This document shows positions 24,665 to 37,170 of a DNA stretch of 64,000 bases, piece after piece. Both the position numbers and the translations under genes were made by a program. The number at the start of each line of letters is the position of its first letter. Within the stretch, counting starts at the first letter, position 1. The stretch is from Botrytis cinerea B05.10 (Eukaryota > Ascomycota > Leotiomycetes > Helotiales > Sclerotiniaceae): positions 620,001 to 684,000 of the forward strand of contig NC_037319.1 in the NCBI RefSeq assembly GCF_000143535.2. The letters are read 5' to 3'. The notes under the pieces were generated by a model. It did no database searches and was not told the origin of the DNA. It saw only the letters and a program-made list of their open reading frames with translations.

Positions 24665-26227
24665 TCAACTGTATCTAAACCAACAGTTTCCTCTACTCAT
24701 CACCATATTATCTCCACACTTCCAAGGCCGTGGCGAGGATTTACATCTATTGAATATCTTATGCTCATTACATAGTTCTCTCGTACCCCAACTCTCGCTA
24801 TCCACTATCCCGTTCTCATCAATCGGAATGACGTACTCGTGTCCCCACCAACGAATATGCATTTTGCTAGTGGGGTAAGGAGAAAAGATGAAATGGCGAT
24901 GGGTTTCGCATGCAGGCTGTATTCCATCAATGGTTAAAACCTCGCCGTCTTTCTCCCTATACACCATAAAAGCTAACGTGACGTCGATATTTTCCCAGTC
25001 GCTCACGTTCGCTTCATGGAGAAATTGCATTTCCAACTTCGTTGGATCGGCAAGAGCGGCGTCCATCTGATCGGAGTTCCATATTTCCTCAGCTTGCGAA
25101 CGGAATATATTAGAGACTGTAAGTCGTTCAATTTGTGCAGCACGTTTTAGCCCATTCGTGAAAGTGGCATCTGTTGCTTTTACTACTGTTCGAGAACCGA
25201 AATGGCCTCTGGAATATCTCGACCCGGCAGTCTGGTTGACATGGTTAGCAATCAACGACAGGTATTTCAGTCGAGGAAATTGCTCTTCAATGAGAACCCG
25301 AACAGTATCCGACCACCAAGGATCATCATCATGTCCGAACACAGGGGTTTCAGAAAGAGCAAGACTAGTAATTGCGGAGAAATCCGGGCGGCTCCGAAGA
25401 CATGCTAGCGTGGTAAAAATATGTTCGAGATTCTCGACAACAAGAGTATCCACACCAAAGTCGATCCAGCCCTCGCTTCGAACTCGTACGCAGGCGGCTC
25501 GTCGCGATCCCTGCGGACGATGATATCCGCCATCTACAGGTCTCACTCCTCGAGGACGACGATAGTTTTCTAAAAACACCTCGGAGGATTCTCGACATGT
25601 GCACCGAAGAGATTCTGGCGATAAGTCCGCGCTTAAATCGTCGTCAAAAGACAACATCGCGGTGATGAAATCGGGGTTTGAATCTTCTGCTTCGCGCCGT
25701 ACGCTGTCGACATAATAGTTGGTGGTCAAACGAAGAATCACCGTGCGAGGACCTGGTAGTGCGGAAAGCCATATCTTCCGACGTAGTTCGAGAGGAAGTC
25801 GGGGGAAACATGTAAATGTATCATAAGACGATTTCCTCTCAAGCTCGACCCAGTATTTACCGTATATATCTTTACGGTAATACCCTCCGCACCATAATCC
25901 TTGGTGTATAGCGTCGCCGTCAATAGGACGATGCTTGGGAATGAAATTCGATGATGTGTCGCGCCAGGGACACACGAAAGATCCTTCAGTGAGTTGCAAA
26001 TTGATGGTTGGCTCTTCGATAGTAGCGTGCTTTTCATGAGTAATATCTTCCTGCGTGTCGTTTGTGGAATGTATGTTTGTGACTGCAATGGTTGACCTGT
26101 TAGGATCGTTGTTATTGTTAAATAAAAGGTGGTCATGATCCATCACGACTTGAGCATCCTCGCGTAAGGTTACCGAAATATTCGAAATATTCGATGCTGA
26201 GATTGCCTCATTCTTTGAGCCTGCCAT
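24665..26227 (-). CDS. 2EXR-domain protein (copy 3)
   Basis: Fungal 2EXR-family protein, function unknown, 520 residues in a single exon. ATG 26227 is the first true ATG of the frame (MAGSKNEAISASNIS). The N-terminal 150 residues are polar and Asn/Ser-rich. The signature YDTFTCFPRLPLELRRKIWL begins near residue 158 and leads to SALPGPRTVI. A second block, LRCTCRESSEVFLENYRR, follows at the usual distance. The protein ends in a long variable region. Unlike copies 1 and 2 it lacks an intron upstream of the domain, which may reflect intron loss or a missed short first exon. A TATATA stretch occurs about 55 bp upstream of the ATG. Convergent with copy 2 across the AT-rich spacer. Confidence 0.85.
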   Translation of the reverse strand: MAGSKNEAISASNISNISVTLREDAQVVMDHDHLLFNNNNDPNRSTIAVTNIHSTNDTQEDITHEKHATIEEPTINLQLTEGSFVCPWRDTSSNFIPKHRPIDGDAIHQGLWCGGYYRKDIYGKYWVELERKSSYDTFTCFPRLPLELRRKIWLSALPGPRTVILRLTTNYYVDSVRREAEDSNPDFITAMLSFDDDLSADLSPESLRCTCRESSEVFLENYRRPRGVRPVDGGYHRPQGSRRAACVRVRSEGWIDFGVDTLVVENLEHIFTTLACLRSRPDFSAITSLALSETPVFGHDDDPWWSDTVRVLIEEQFPRLKYLSLIANHVNQTAGSRYSRGHFGSRTVVKATDATFTNGLKRAAQIERLTVSNIFRSQAEEIWNSDQMDAALADPTKLEMQFLHEANVSDWENIDVTLAFMVYREKDGEVLTIDGIQPACETHRHFIFSPYPTSKMHIRWWGHEYVIPIDENGIVDSESWGTRELCNEHKIFNRCKSSPRPWKCGDNMVMSRGNCWFRYS

Positions 26228-27598
26228 GACGTATCGAAGTGACGTAAACACAGAATATTTCGTCGTAATCAAAGATCTATATGGAATATATAAATTGTGG
26301 AAGAGAAATACAGAGACTTAAATACTTGGAGGTTGATTGAAAGCTAGGATTATATACGGTCGACAGTATACAGCAGATCTCTAATAAGTTCTTCGCGGCT
26401 CGAGTGCTCTACGAGTCATATATGCTCACTCATCAATAATGAAAGAGTGCGAATAATGCGCAAGTCATCGGGGCAAGATTGAAGAGCTACGGTTCGCCTC
26501 CATAGCTTCTAGCCTCTACTGATCCCTTATAAAATCCCCCCAGCTAGTCTGAATATACCATACCGTATTCTACACTCATAAGCCCTGCCAGAAATCTAGC
26601 GTCAATAGTTATCCTCTGATTTCGACCATTCGTAGTAAAGAAACTCTTCATTCACCCCCCCCGCAGATTCTCCAAACTATAGGAAATCACTCAAGCTGGC
26701 TCCCACTCCTTGAGAAATCCGTTTGCCGTTTAACGAGGGTAATAAAAATAGTCAGCGGAACAATTTATAGAGAAGCATAATCATTTCGAGTACTATAAAA
26801 ATAAGACATTTGTTTTGCGAAGTAGAGATGTTTAATTAGTATCTTTTATCTCTTGAATTATCCCTTGTGATAGTAAATAACAGAAGGTTAAATAACAATA
26901 CCTTGGGCTAGTCTCCCTATCTGTCTTCTCTAATTACTATAATTAATATCAAACACACAACGAATATTCAACATAGATTATCAAGAAGATAAATCCTAAC
27001 TCATTCTCATCAACCAATTTATAATTTGTAATTGATTTATTGATTTATCATCCTATATATCTACACTTGACTCACTAATTGAGTATCTTCTCTTCTCTTC
27101 TTTCTTCTCTTGATATATATCAATCCTTCAATCTCTTTCCTATAGAACTCTTTTCTCCTCCTCTCCATCACTACCTCTCCCCACCCTTATAATAGATAAC
27201 ATTACAACACACCACCCACCATTCAAACCACCCAAGCCACTTATAAAAGAAATAGTAAACTTCATAAACTCATCATAATTCATAAACCATATCTTTTCAA
27301 CCTCTTCGATCCACCTCTTTCATCCACCTCCTCTCACCTCATACTATTCAATCCCGTTCCATCCAATCAAAATCCCAAATCACCAAACCCGCAATCCCAG
27401 ATCGCACTGCATTATAATTAAGCCAACCGGTGACCTCCAATCGAATAGAATCGAGTCGAATCAAATCCAAGAAAAAAGAAAGAAAAAGGAAACCTGTATA
27501 CAAAAAATCGGGTTCGCACCCATCCAACCATCTCATGAATTTTTAAAAATTTTTCCTTCTTTCATTCATAAATCATGTCTTCTTTAATAGAGCGAAAT
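26228..27598. other. Intergenic region, pyrimidine-rich on the plus strand
   Basis: Promoter side of 2EXR copy 3 and 3' side of the large methyltransferase-like gene. No gene recognised. CT-rich tracts are prominent at about 27085-27180. Confidence 0.4.
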
Positions 27599-30500
27599 TC
27601 AAACACTGTTAGTTCTCCTCCTAACTACCACCGGTTTCTGTGCATGTATAACCACCAATTTGAAACTCGCGTTCCACTTCTCGCATTCATCCAAGACCTT
27701 GATATCGGTGAAGATGCTTTTCGTTTCTTTCTCTTTCGAGTCCCCTCCCTCATTCTCATCGTTTTCCATCTTCGTTTTCGATTCAAAAGCAAGCAAGGAA
27801 GCTTCATAACATCGTCCATACCACCACCTTCCCACCTTCGCTACCATTCGTGTGATGCTTTCATCTGCAGATTCACTCTCCTCCTTCATCATTTCGGCCA
27901 AACTTCTGTCTTCTTTCTTTCCATTTCGTCGGTTTCCATCTTCCATTGCCTTCTCCTTTCCACTCCTAGCCCGTTCCAACACTCCGACCACCGGGATCCC
28001 TACCCGACAACTCTTCACATCACCGAATCCTCTCGCTCCAAGTCCTCTAAGAATCATATCTCCCAGACTGCCCAATACAACACCCTCATCTCTATTCTTC
28101 AATCTCGTTTTTAGACCTCGCACAGCGCGACGAGTACGAGGACCCATATTCAACATATCGAGGTCGAGAAGCGTAATTTCGATGTATCCACCAGGTTTGA
28201 GTACGCGTCGAGACTCAGAGAGTATGTGATTATAAGTTTGGGTAGTGAGAGAGGAAGGGAAGCGGAAAATTACGGTGCTGAATGTAGAAGATGGAAAAGG
28301 AAATTTGGAAGTGCTACTAAGAGGAGAAAATTGAATTTGTCGGTGGTTAGGAGGAGGAAGTAGATAGGCGGGATTCTTAGTATTGGCAGTTGGCGGAGGA
28401 GCGGTAGGGGATAAATTGTAGAATGTACAGGTTGGATAAGTTTCTGCGGCGTAGAAAGACCAGTCGTCTAATTTATATTAGTACCATACCATGAATAAAT
28501 TTCGATCAAACATACCATTGCCAAGTCCATCAATAACTAAAATGGAATGACATTTCGTCCTGGGTCCATCCATCAAATTGCCTACCTCATCTCTAGCTGG
28601 ACTGAACAATACATTCCCAAAAGTAAGCCATTTACTAACACTCATACTTCCCACTCTCAAATTGACTTGTGAAATCGGAGAACTACTTTCTTCAGATTCA
28701 ATTCTCAAGAGACTAGCTCCTGATATCCGTGATGTATCACTAGAACCCGATTTTCGTGCTTCGACTATGGAAATTCGTCGAGATTTAGTTGAATGGGTAG
28801 AATCGTTGCGTTTGAGTGATTCGGGAGAAAATGTTGGAGCTGTTGGCGATGGATTCGATTTCAGGGTATCTTGGCCTCCAAATTTCGTAGTCGCGTCGAC
28901 ATCGATGCTATAGCAACTCGAAGCTATAGATGTGATTGCAGATCTTCGACGTGGTATGTCAGGCAATTCGCGATTGGGAAAAGGAGAAGCTTGAAGCATG
29001 GGCTTGATAATGCGGGTAGAGGGACTTTGATAAGTTTCGTACTGAAATGGAACACCATAAGATGACGTTGTAGAAACAATGCGAGATTTTCTTGCCGTAC
29101 TTTCCGTTTCGATCAAATCGTCGTATTCGTCCCAGACTTCATCTTCTGCTAACGCCGAATCAGGTTCGGGAATAATTGCCGTAATCTCAGCACCATTGAT
29201 TGTGCTTGAACTACTGGTTGTAGCTGTGGAATTATTCCTGGGAGACCTTCTTGGCGAGAAAGCTAGAAATTCTCGTTGATATGATGGACTGTTGAATTGT
29301 GCCGGGTAAGTTTCAGGGCTGGAAAATTTCGGTGGGCTTGCACCTAAAGCAACCGAATCTACATCAAATGAAGATAAATCCACGACAGGTTGTATGGTAC
29401 TCAATCGTGCAAATGGTCTTGAGAAGGATATTGGAGATGTAGCTTCAGGTCTTGCGGAGACGACCTTTGGGATTCGACCAACTTGTTGGAGGCGACTTGG
29501 TCGAATGGGTGTCACTTCTCTCTGGACTTGAGAATCTGTATGAGTCTGAGGGACTTGTGGTGGTGATGGCATTACTAATTCCGGCGGTGAAAAGGCAACG
29601 GTTGCTGGAACCATCTCTGGGAGTGAAGGTGCCATTGCTGTTTGAAGCTCCTCGATACGTCGGATATTTTCCTTATAATTACTAAACCTCAGTTCGTTCA
29701 ATTGCTCATCAGTTAGTCCTACCACCTCTGAATCTCTCAAAATTTCCGCTAAATCCACACTATCGGTATCTTCTGGCTCATCAGAAAATTCAAACATAGC
29801 GTAGTGGGGTATGGGCTTAACAGGTTGTCTACCAATGGTGACAGGTACCGCATCAGATTTGATCTCGGTCTCTGGCTTGGGCGCATGTCGATGAAAGAAA
29901 TTCCACTTTCGTGGTGACCTTGCTCGCTTCTCCAATTTTGCCGGCTTACTAAGTTGGGCTTGTCTTCCACGCTCGATTTCTTCTAATTCCAGTTGTGATT
30001 CTCCAGACATTAAGCTAGGATCCAGGCTACTTATTGAAGATGAAGGACCTTTCGTTGGGATATTTAGTGGTTGAGGAATATTTAAAATTGTTGTCGCACT
30101 ATTGAGACGTTGAAGCGACCTTCGGAATGCAATGGATGGATTCTTTGGCTGATCTTCATCCTGGCTGTCGGAAGGCCTTCTAACATTGGAAGTATCTATA
30201 GTAGAAGTTCTCTCACTATTTTCTTTTGGAAACGCCGATGGTTGCAAAATAGCTTTGGGCGTCGCTTGACTCAAACCATTCTGAGAAATGTTCTGATCTA
30301 GTATAGGAAGGCTAGTGTTACTTTCTGTACCACTGACGACTTCAACAATAGAGTTGCGATTCTCCTTTATGGTTCCACCACCTGATATGATAACAGGGCT
30401 CATACGATCCCGGAAAAATGGATCCGTGGTATCCAGTTGGTCTTTAGATATTGGAGCTCCACTTAGACTTCTTTCTCGAGGCTTTCCTGTAGCAGGTCTG

Positions 30501-32257
30501 GTGGTAGTACGCCCACGCAGGGCATATCTTGTATACCCTTCATGGCCAGTACCTGCAGCTGGTCCTTTCTTTTGAGATTTTTCTGTCGAGATAGTTGTTA
30601 CTTCGGGGGCTGTCTTTGTCCTTCGACCAAAAAGTCCAAAACGATGCTTTCCACTATCAACACTTGGACTTGGAGTGCGAGTGACGCGACCGCGAGAAGG
30701 TGGCCTGAGGCTTGGGATTATTCCAAGACCAGTAGGTGCTGGAGTAGGATCCCGCTGTAGTGGGTGGACTGGAGCCGGAGATGGGTTCCGGGATGAGTCT
30801 AGTGATGCTTGGGTCACTGAGGTCTGAAGAGGGGACGATGCTGCTCTTTGTGAGGAAACACTATTGCTCTTATTGTGTGTAAACCTCATACCAGTAAAAT
30901 TGCTTTGAAGTACTGCAAAGTCTCCAATCTGGGACCTTAAATCCGGGGTACCATCCCTGCTAGGTCTTCTTGGGGGTGAAGGTCTATCGATCGTCTCTAT
31001 CAATGGAACTGATGGCCTTGGAGGGGATGATATTGGCGATGGAATCGATCCAGCGTATGATGGATTTGGGATTGCTTTGGTAGGTAACACCTTTTCTTGT
31101 GGTGACCTCTGAAATTGATTAGAAGACTTACGAGGTGGTGGACTAGGTGGAAGAGAAGATAACGACTTCTTCTTCTTATGCCCCTTATCCCGAGCTTTTC
31201 CATCCGCCTTAACCGTAGAATTAGACGAAGAAGAATTCACAGACTCTCGCAACGATGGTAGCCCGCGTGAATCATTGATTGCATTGTTGAGCTCATTTGA
31301 TGCATCACTTTCGCGTCTCCGAGTAACAGGCGGCCTGGTCCTGGTCGGACTACTTCCTCGACGACTTGGAATACTAGACTTGAAAGGTACAAAGATACTA
31401 GGCGATACAGATGACATCGAAGTAGGAGTAGTATCTCTACTATAAGCGCTTGGACCTGGTGACTCGGAAAACCTTGTAGAAGGGCTTGCACTGTATCCAC
31501 TTCCACTATATCCGCTATACCTTTTGTGGCTGGATCCTGAACTTACAAAACCTGCAGACATTGAAGGGGTTGGAGGAGATATCTCGGGAGTCTTCAATTT
31601 GTAGGGAATGTTAGATCCAAACTTAGCATTCAACTCCTCACGGTGCTGTTCGGGTTTCGTTCGATATCTATCCAGCTCCGGTATGATCCGTGGCGGTACT
31701 TCCTTAATAGAAGATGAAGAACCCTTGCGAACTTGCTGTGAGGTTTCTATACGTGGAGCTCCTGGATTTATTGAAGCTTGCGTAGTAGGCTTAGGTCCAG
31801 ATACATGACCCCAATTAGCTGGGGAACTATTTGCCGTCCTGGCCGTTGTTGGCCGACTAAACTCGGCATGTTGAGCTATCGATGAAGGCTTTCTCCTCAA
31901 AACATTTCCAGATACTTTTCCGTTGACGGCCGGAAGCAAGTGTATGTTAGAAACATCTCCGTTTGAACGAGCTCCAAGTCCTAATAGAGGCGTTGCCGTT
32001 TCTCTAGATCCAGTCTCGGATTTCGATCTTGGTACTGGCGACGGTTGTCGTATGCTTGGCCGAGGTAGTTGTGTCTGCTGATTAAGCTCCAAGTTTGCCC
32101 TTCTTTGCTCTCGTCTGGATCGAATGTATGCACTATCGTCTCTCATGCCCCGTGGCTTGCCAACTTCTTGTGGTTGGGTCGGGCGTGGAACTCTTCTTTG
32201 CGATACTGTAACATTTGGCCTGGATGGTAAACCAAATTGCATATTGTTGGATGCCAT
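27599..32257 (-). CDS. Large disordered protein with C-terminal methyltransferase-like domain
   Basis: Predicted 1536-residue protein. Exons are 32257-28516 and 28467-27599 with a 48-bp phase-1 intron (AATG|GTATGT...AATTAG|ACG). Residues 1 to about 1180 are Ser/Pro/Arg-rich and low in complexity, with many SPxR-type stretches, so probably disordered. From about 1195 a globular part starts (KWLTFGNVLFSPARDE). It continues with ILVIDGLGNDDWSFYAAET, which looks like the first strand and glycine loop of a class I S-adenosylmethionine methyltransferase. SRRVLKPGGYIEITLLDLD, near residue 1350, is the typical post-motif region of such folds. Fungal homologues are generally annotated as type-11 methyltransferase-domain proteins; substrate unknown. 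The frame is open upstream but without an ATG, so 32257 (GAAGTCATGGC) is used. The intron is essential: without it the methyltransferase half is lost. Confidence 0.8.
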
Positions 32258-33827
32258 GACTTCTTGCTTCAAGTAACATTCTTCAAGGGAAGATGTGTAT
32301 GGATCCACCGGTGGTTATAAATAGTGACAAGGGTATATTCTTGACATTTGATCTATGTTATATGGGAAACAAGCTGGGTCTCAACGGGAGAGTCTAAATT
32401 ATGTCAAGACTAAAGCCAGTGAGTATATAGCGAGCGAGAGTGGAAGAAGTTACAGAGTGCAATACCTTTTTACCACTCTCTTAGATTATTGACCCGGGGA
32501 TCTGCGTCTCAGCGAAGACTTTACTGCATGGGAATATTGAAAAGCCGAGATGGTGTGGTCGTAATGGCAGGAAATTAAGTGTGTATCCAGTATACTTGGA
32601 TTGGAGCACGTGAAGGCAGCAAATGGATCATGAAAAACGTATGGATCACCACCAGGGTAGGGTATCTCAGGGCAGGGTATATGGGTATTGAAACAAAGCA
32701 AAAGCTGTAGGAAATCCCGGACATGCAACGAAAGATTAATAGGTTGACTGTTCAAGAGCCAAAAGCAAAAACAGAAAGGAGAAAGAAGAAAAGCGAAGAA
32801 AGAAAAAATGCCGATGATTTTCTTAAGAGTCTTTTGGAGGATTACCAGTCGTTGTGGTTGTGGTTGACCATAAGGTCAGGTCGTACCTAGCGGGAAAAGG
32901 ATAGGTAATAGGGCCTAGAGTGTGGGGACTGTCACCGTATAGTTTTTCCCGTCTAAAATAATGGAGACGATGCTTTTTCGAGTCGACAGGATAACCAGAG
33001 CGACAGAGCGAGAATCCACTGGCGGCGATTGGACTTTTGGTTCCTGCAGCTCGATGGAGTCTCGACACTGGCTTCATTTATTTTTGGTCGTACTCACAGG
33101 AGGGAAAGGGCGGGACGCAATATAACGTAGCGTACGAATGGCGTCTGTACATGATATGTACGTATGTGTGAGTACATGTATGGAGAACGTACCAATAATT
33201 AGATTGCAGGGCAAAAGAACCAAGAATTCTGGATATGCGGTGGAGAGAGATACATGAGAGAGTCATCATGCTTTCTGGACATCCTAGGAAGCTGGAGGCG
33301 GTATCATAGGCTCTTCTGCGTCCATGCCCGGTACTTGCTTGCGTTGTGGCGTTACTGTTATTATTGTGAGGTCCCATCTGGTCAACGCCATTTGTCTGAA
33401 GGATTGGGTCTCTCCCACGGTCCATCGACATGGGCATGTGTGACTGTGCCTCTGGAGTAGCCGACGAGGCGAAGATCTTGACATGAATCCAGATTAGTGA
33501 CCGTTAAATTGAGGCCCAAGGTGTGAAAGCAGTAGAGGCGAGCGTAAAAAGTAAAAAAGTAAAAAGTCGAGTCTCGTTAGATTCTCAATTGAGTCGTTGG
33601 GATGATCAGCATTCTCGGATTTGGTGCAAGTGTAAGGGCTAGATAGAGTATCTGCATTGAGAACAAGAAGCCAGAGCAAGGCAAGATGGCCGTGTCGAAA
33701 GGAGGGATATGTAGTTGCAAGCCTATGATCTGCTTCTCGGGCCTCATGCATAGATTAATTGGCACACGATGAAGCTTGGTTTGGCGTTGAGGAGACCATA
33801 ATTGCGTGGAGAATATACACGCAGAGT

Positions 33828-33850
33828 ACACACACACACACACACACATA
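33828..33850. repeat. AC dinucleotide microsatellite
   Basis: About eleven AC units followed by CATACATAC. Confidence 0.85.
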
Positions 33851-35184
33851 CATACCTAGCCAGCTAGCTATTTTCTGATCTTGTCTGTCCATCAATCGCC
33901 CACTCAATCACATACCGAGTCAAGTTGGGCTCGAGATCCGATTGAAGAGTTTTCTGGTTAAACGCCAAATCATCATTCGTCGGGTAAAACAAGGTTACAT
34001 TGATGAGACAGCCAAAGAAACCGATAATTGGTAGATGGGGAGAGCCAGCAATAATGGATAATTGGGAGATAACAGATAACATATCGTGAAAGACTGACTG
34101 GATCGCCTTGCAGCAACAAGATTGTATGATTCGTGAATTTTCCCATTGGTTTTTCTCTCGAGGATCAAAATATGGGTTATGCCAGTACGACGTCGCAGTC
34201 TCAGATTCCCTTGCGCGCTTGTTGCACACCAGTTGGTTTATTTTGCTTTGTTGCCCGTCCATCCCATGTGCTGAGCGGGTCTTTTGCGCTTCTGCCATGC
34301 CATGCCATCGTCGTATGTGTTGGGTGGGACTTTTCGGGAAGCAGTTGGCAACATGCATTGTACTCTGGTAACATTCATGCTCACCGTCCGTGGTCATTGA
34401 AGCTTTGGGGTTGGACTAAACGTTGTCAAGCGCCTTCCTCAACTAGACTATTACCTGTCACCCGTTACCTACTCTGTACATCCAGCATCGCTCGCAGATC
34501 GCGCATTGCACATCGTCAATCGTACACCGCATCAGCTTTCAGCAAACCCCTCCCCGTAAACTGGCCTCTCATCATCTCCTGCTGCACCCGGCTCACGACC
34601 AAGAATCCGGGGGTTGAAAGAGCGAGCCTATGAGACCCAATCTCGAGACGTGAACCTAGTACCGGACCGGCTCGAACGAATCTTTCTCCTTTCCATCCCG
34701 CTTCGGAGTAATATCGTCCATCATGCTGTCTACATTGCTATCTCTTCTGGTGGGAGGGGAGGAGTGCAGAATATCTTTACCCGTCTCCCTGTGTCTTCAG
34801 CCATGCAAACTTTCCACCACTAGCGACAATCCTTCCTTCAGGACTGATCGCCCATCACCCATCTACTCGAGTGGACAAAAACAGTTATACGTACATGCCA
34901 TTTGATCATCTCTGTCTCTGTAGCATATTAGCCCATCAACCCTTGCCCCCCAAAGTCCCCCAAAGAGGAGCAGGAAACACGGATACCATCTAGCAAACAA
35001 GCCCAGCAAATCAATCTACCTATTTGCCCAGCCAAACATCCCAAAAATCTCACCGTCCTCTCTCTTAAACACCCAATCAGTAATATCAAGTCATCACCCA
35101 CCAGCCAGTCAGTACGATTATGATTACTTCCCATCTAATCGTATCGGCATACGCGATACATACTAAGGATATACAAGGATAGAG

Positions 35185-35213
35185 AGATAGACAGATAGAC
35201 AGATAGACAGATA
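35185..35213. repeat. GATAGACA microsatellite
   Basis: Three to four copies of an 8-bp GATAGACA unit in tandem. Confidence 0.85.
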
Positions 35214-35439
35214 CTCTTCCCAACACAGCAACTTCTGCTTCCCTTCCCTAGCTAGCTAGGAGATTATAGACAGATAACACAACATCACGATCAGCAAATA
35301 CAACACCAATACCAAATTCCAATTCCACCGACCTCACCTCACCTCAAACTCAACCCCAACTCAACCCTTCAATTCCGCCACAGCGGACCAAACGACTCCC
35401 AATTGCAAAGTTAACAGTTGGCACATGAGGCTGAGTATT

Positions 35440-35490
35440 CACATCCACATCCACATCCACATTCACATTCACATCCATCCATCCATCCCC
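35440..35490. repeat. CACATC/CATC microsatellite
   Basis: CACATC and CACATT hexamers change into CATC tetramers. The region can be read as a His/Pro-rich frame, but that is an effect of the repeat. Confidence 0.85.
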
Positions 35491-35538
35491 ATCCCCAAGG
35501 CACTCTCACGTCCCCCCCACCGATCCGAGAACTCCTTA

Positions 35539-35576
35539 CACATACATACATACATGCATACATACATACATACATA
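35539..35576. repeat. CATA tetranucleotide microsatellite
   Basis: About nine CATA units with a single interruption (CATGCATA). Confidence 0.9.
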
Positions 35577-37170
35577 ACACACATAACACATAACACACAC
35601 ATAGGTAAATCACCAAAAGGACAATCCCTTCCCATCTCTCCCCTTCCCAGACAAGCTGAAGTCCACCTACTGAGCCACTAGCCCCTCTTCACCCCATCAT
35701 CCCATCTCATCCCCATCAGCCCACACAACACAACACCGCACAACACCGCACCGCACAATGGCGAAAATGCTGCGTTGTCCCTCCATACTCCATACAATAA
35801 CAATGCAATGCGGAAAATCACCGACCTAGGTACCCTAAACTAGACTGTGGCGAAGTACATACACACATACATACAAAGCACACGAGAGAAGATACGATGG
35901 AGAAGACACTTCGTGCATTCATGCGCCACACATGAGGCGCCGAATCATTCTTCCGATTTTCGATTCCATTCCAAACTGTATAGTTATACGAAGTGTTGGA
36001 ATGTGATACTGCTAGGTTGCTTTCTCTACCATCTATGCGCTGGCAGGCAAATTTTCTCGGATTTTTGATTTTTTAAATTTTTCAATTTTTTCCAATTCAC
36101 ATTTATTTTTATTTTTATTCTTATTTTTATTTTTATTTTTAGCAAAAATGAGAAGAGAAGAGGGGAAATATCATTCAATCAAATCACATCAATCAAACGT
36201 GATCCGGAAAAAAGAGATCACCCACAGAAAACCCTTTTTTCGGGATCCAGGACCGCACCGCAACGCATTTCCAAGCCACGGGTGATGAATATATTCTCAA
36301 CGAGCAGGGTTCTAGAACCTCTCATTGGACCAGCAGAAGGTGTGCGGCTTTCCCTAACTTCGGGTCCAAATCAGTAACGTGATGCTGCAATGTATGGTTG
36401 TAAACCCAGTTACTTCAAACGATGAGATGAGTTCGATTTTCCGTCTGGAACATCGATGGCGTACTAGAATGGGGAAATCTACGCTTCGCCAATGTGATTG
36501 GATGAAGATAATGTTGATCCAAGAGTCCTTTTTCCGGGCGTCGGTGTGCACCTCTTTTCAAGTGTGTAGATGCGGATAATTACCATTTCCTCTGCTACTC
36601 CTATCACATCTATCAAAGTCACTTGGGGATTTCCATTCGCGGTACTTGGTTCCATCAAAGGTATAGTGCAGATCCTTCGGGAAGCTCAAAGGATAATCGT
36701 TGGACGTCAACATTTGAGTCGACCTTCCCCTGGCACTATCGAGTGCCTATTATATCTCTTGCTCGAACCTCAAGTAGTTATTGGTTCCTGATATCCTTTC
36801 CAAAAACTCAAAATTCCAACTATTGCATGCTCAAAATAATATATTTGTCCGAGACCTGGATGGACCTTGCGCCTGAACGTTGAAAACCACCGAAACAAGT
36901 AGATAAAATACCACCGCAAATGTCCCCAGGGAAATGGCACTTGATCAAGAAGCACGGACAGAGCTTGTTTGGACGTATATTTTGGGAAATTGGTGAGCTC
37001 ACGGGATCCAAACCAAGAGAGAGAAAATGTTTCGTATCAATGGTATTCTGTAAATGATTAAGGCCGCTGAATTCCGTGGAAAATTAAAAAAAAAACAAAT
37101 CACTAGTATACAGGAACGCTAGCTAATCGTGTTGTTGCGATGTATAGCTATGTCATCTCCGTAGGTCCCC

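Larger units (their letters stand above)
32258..37170. other. Nearly 5 kb without a secure gene: long leader/promoter and simple repeats
   Basis: Upstream of the large methyltransferase-like gene. It contains several minus-strand ATG frames of 80-180 codons without family motifs. One at 33077-32823 (84 codons) could be an upstream ORF in a long leader. A minus-strand frame near 33470-33190 has Asn-rich, coding-like content but no secure start or partner exon. Microsatellites are concentrated at 33.8 kb and 35.2-35.6 kb. CT-rich plus-strand tracts and a T-rich block (36060-36140) follow. Confidence 0.4.

Noticed and set aside
27505..27525. GGGTTCGCACCC resembling a tRNA T-arm
   Set aside because: No acceptor, D-arm or anticodon stem can be placed around it.
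27575..28229. Plus-strand frames of 125-179 codons
   Set aside because: Antisense shadows of the methyltransferase-like exon, Ser/Phe-rich and without a family.
33864..34397. 177-codon minus-strand frame
   Set aside because: No recognisable motif, no good start context, and overlapping open frames on the plus strand.
35411..35681. His/Pro-rich and Cys/Met-rich frames
   Set aside because: They are translations of CACATC and CATA microsatellites.
36570..36883. Overlapping plus-strand frames of 73 and 86 codons
   Set aside because: Neither has motifs and they exclude each other; the region looks noncoding.
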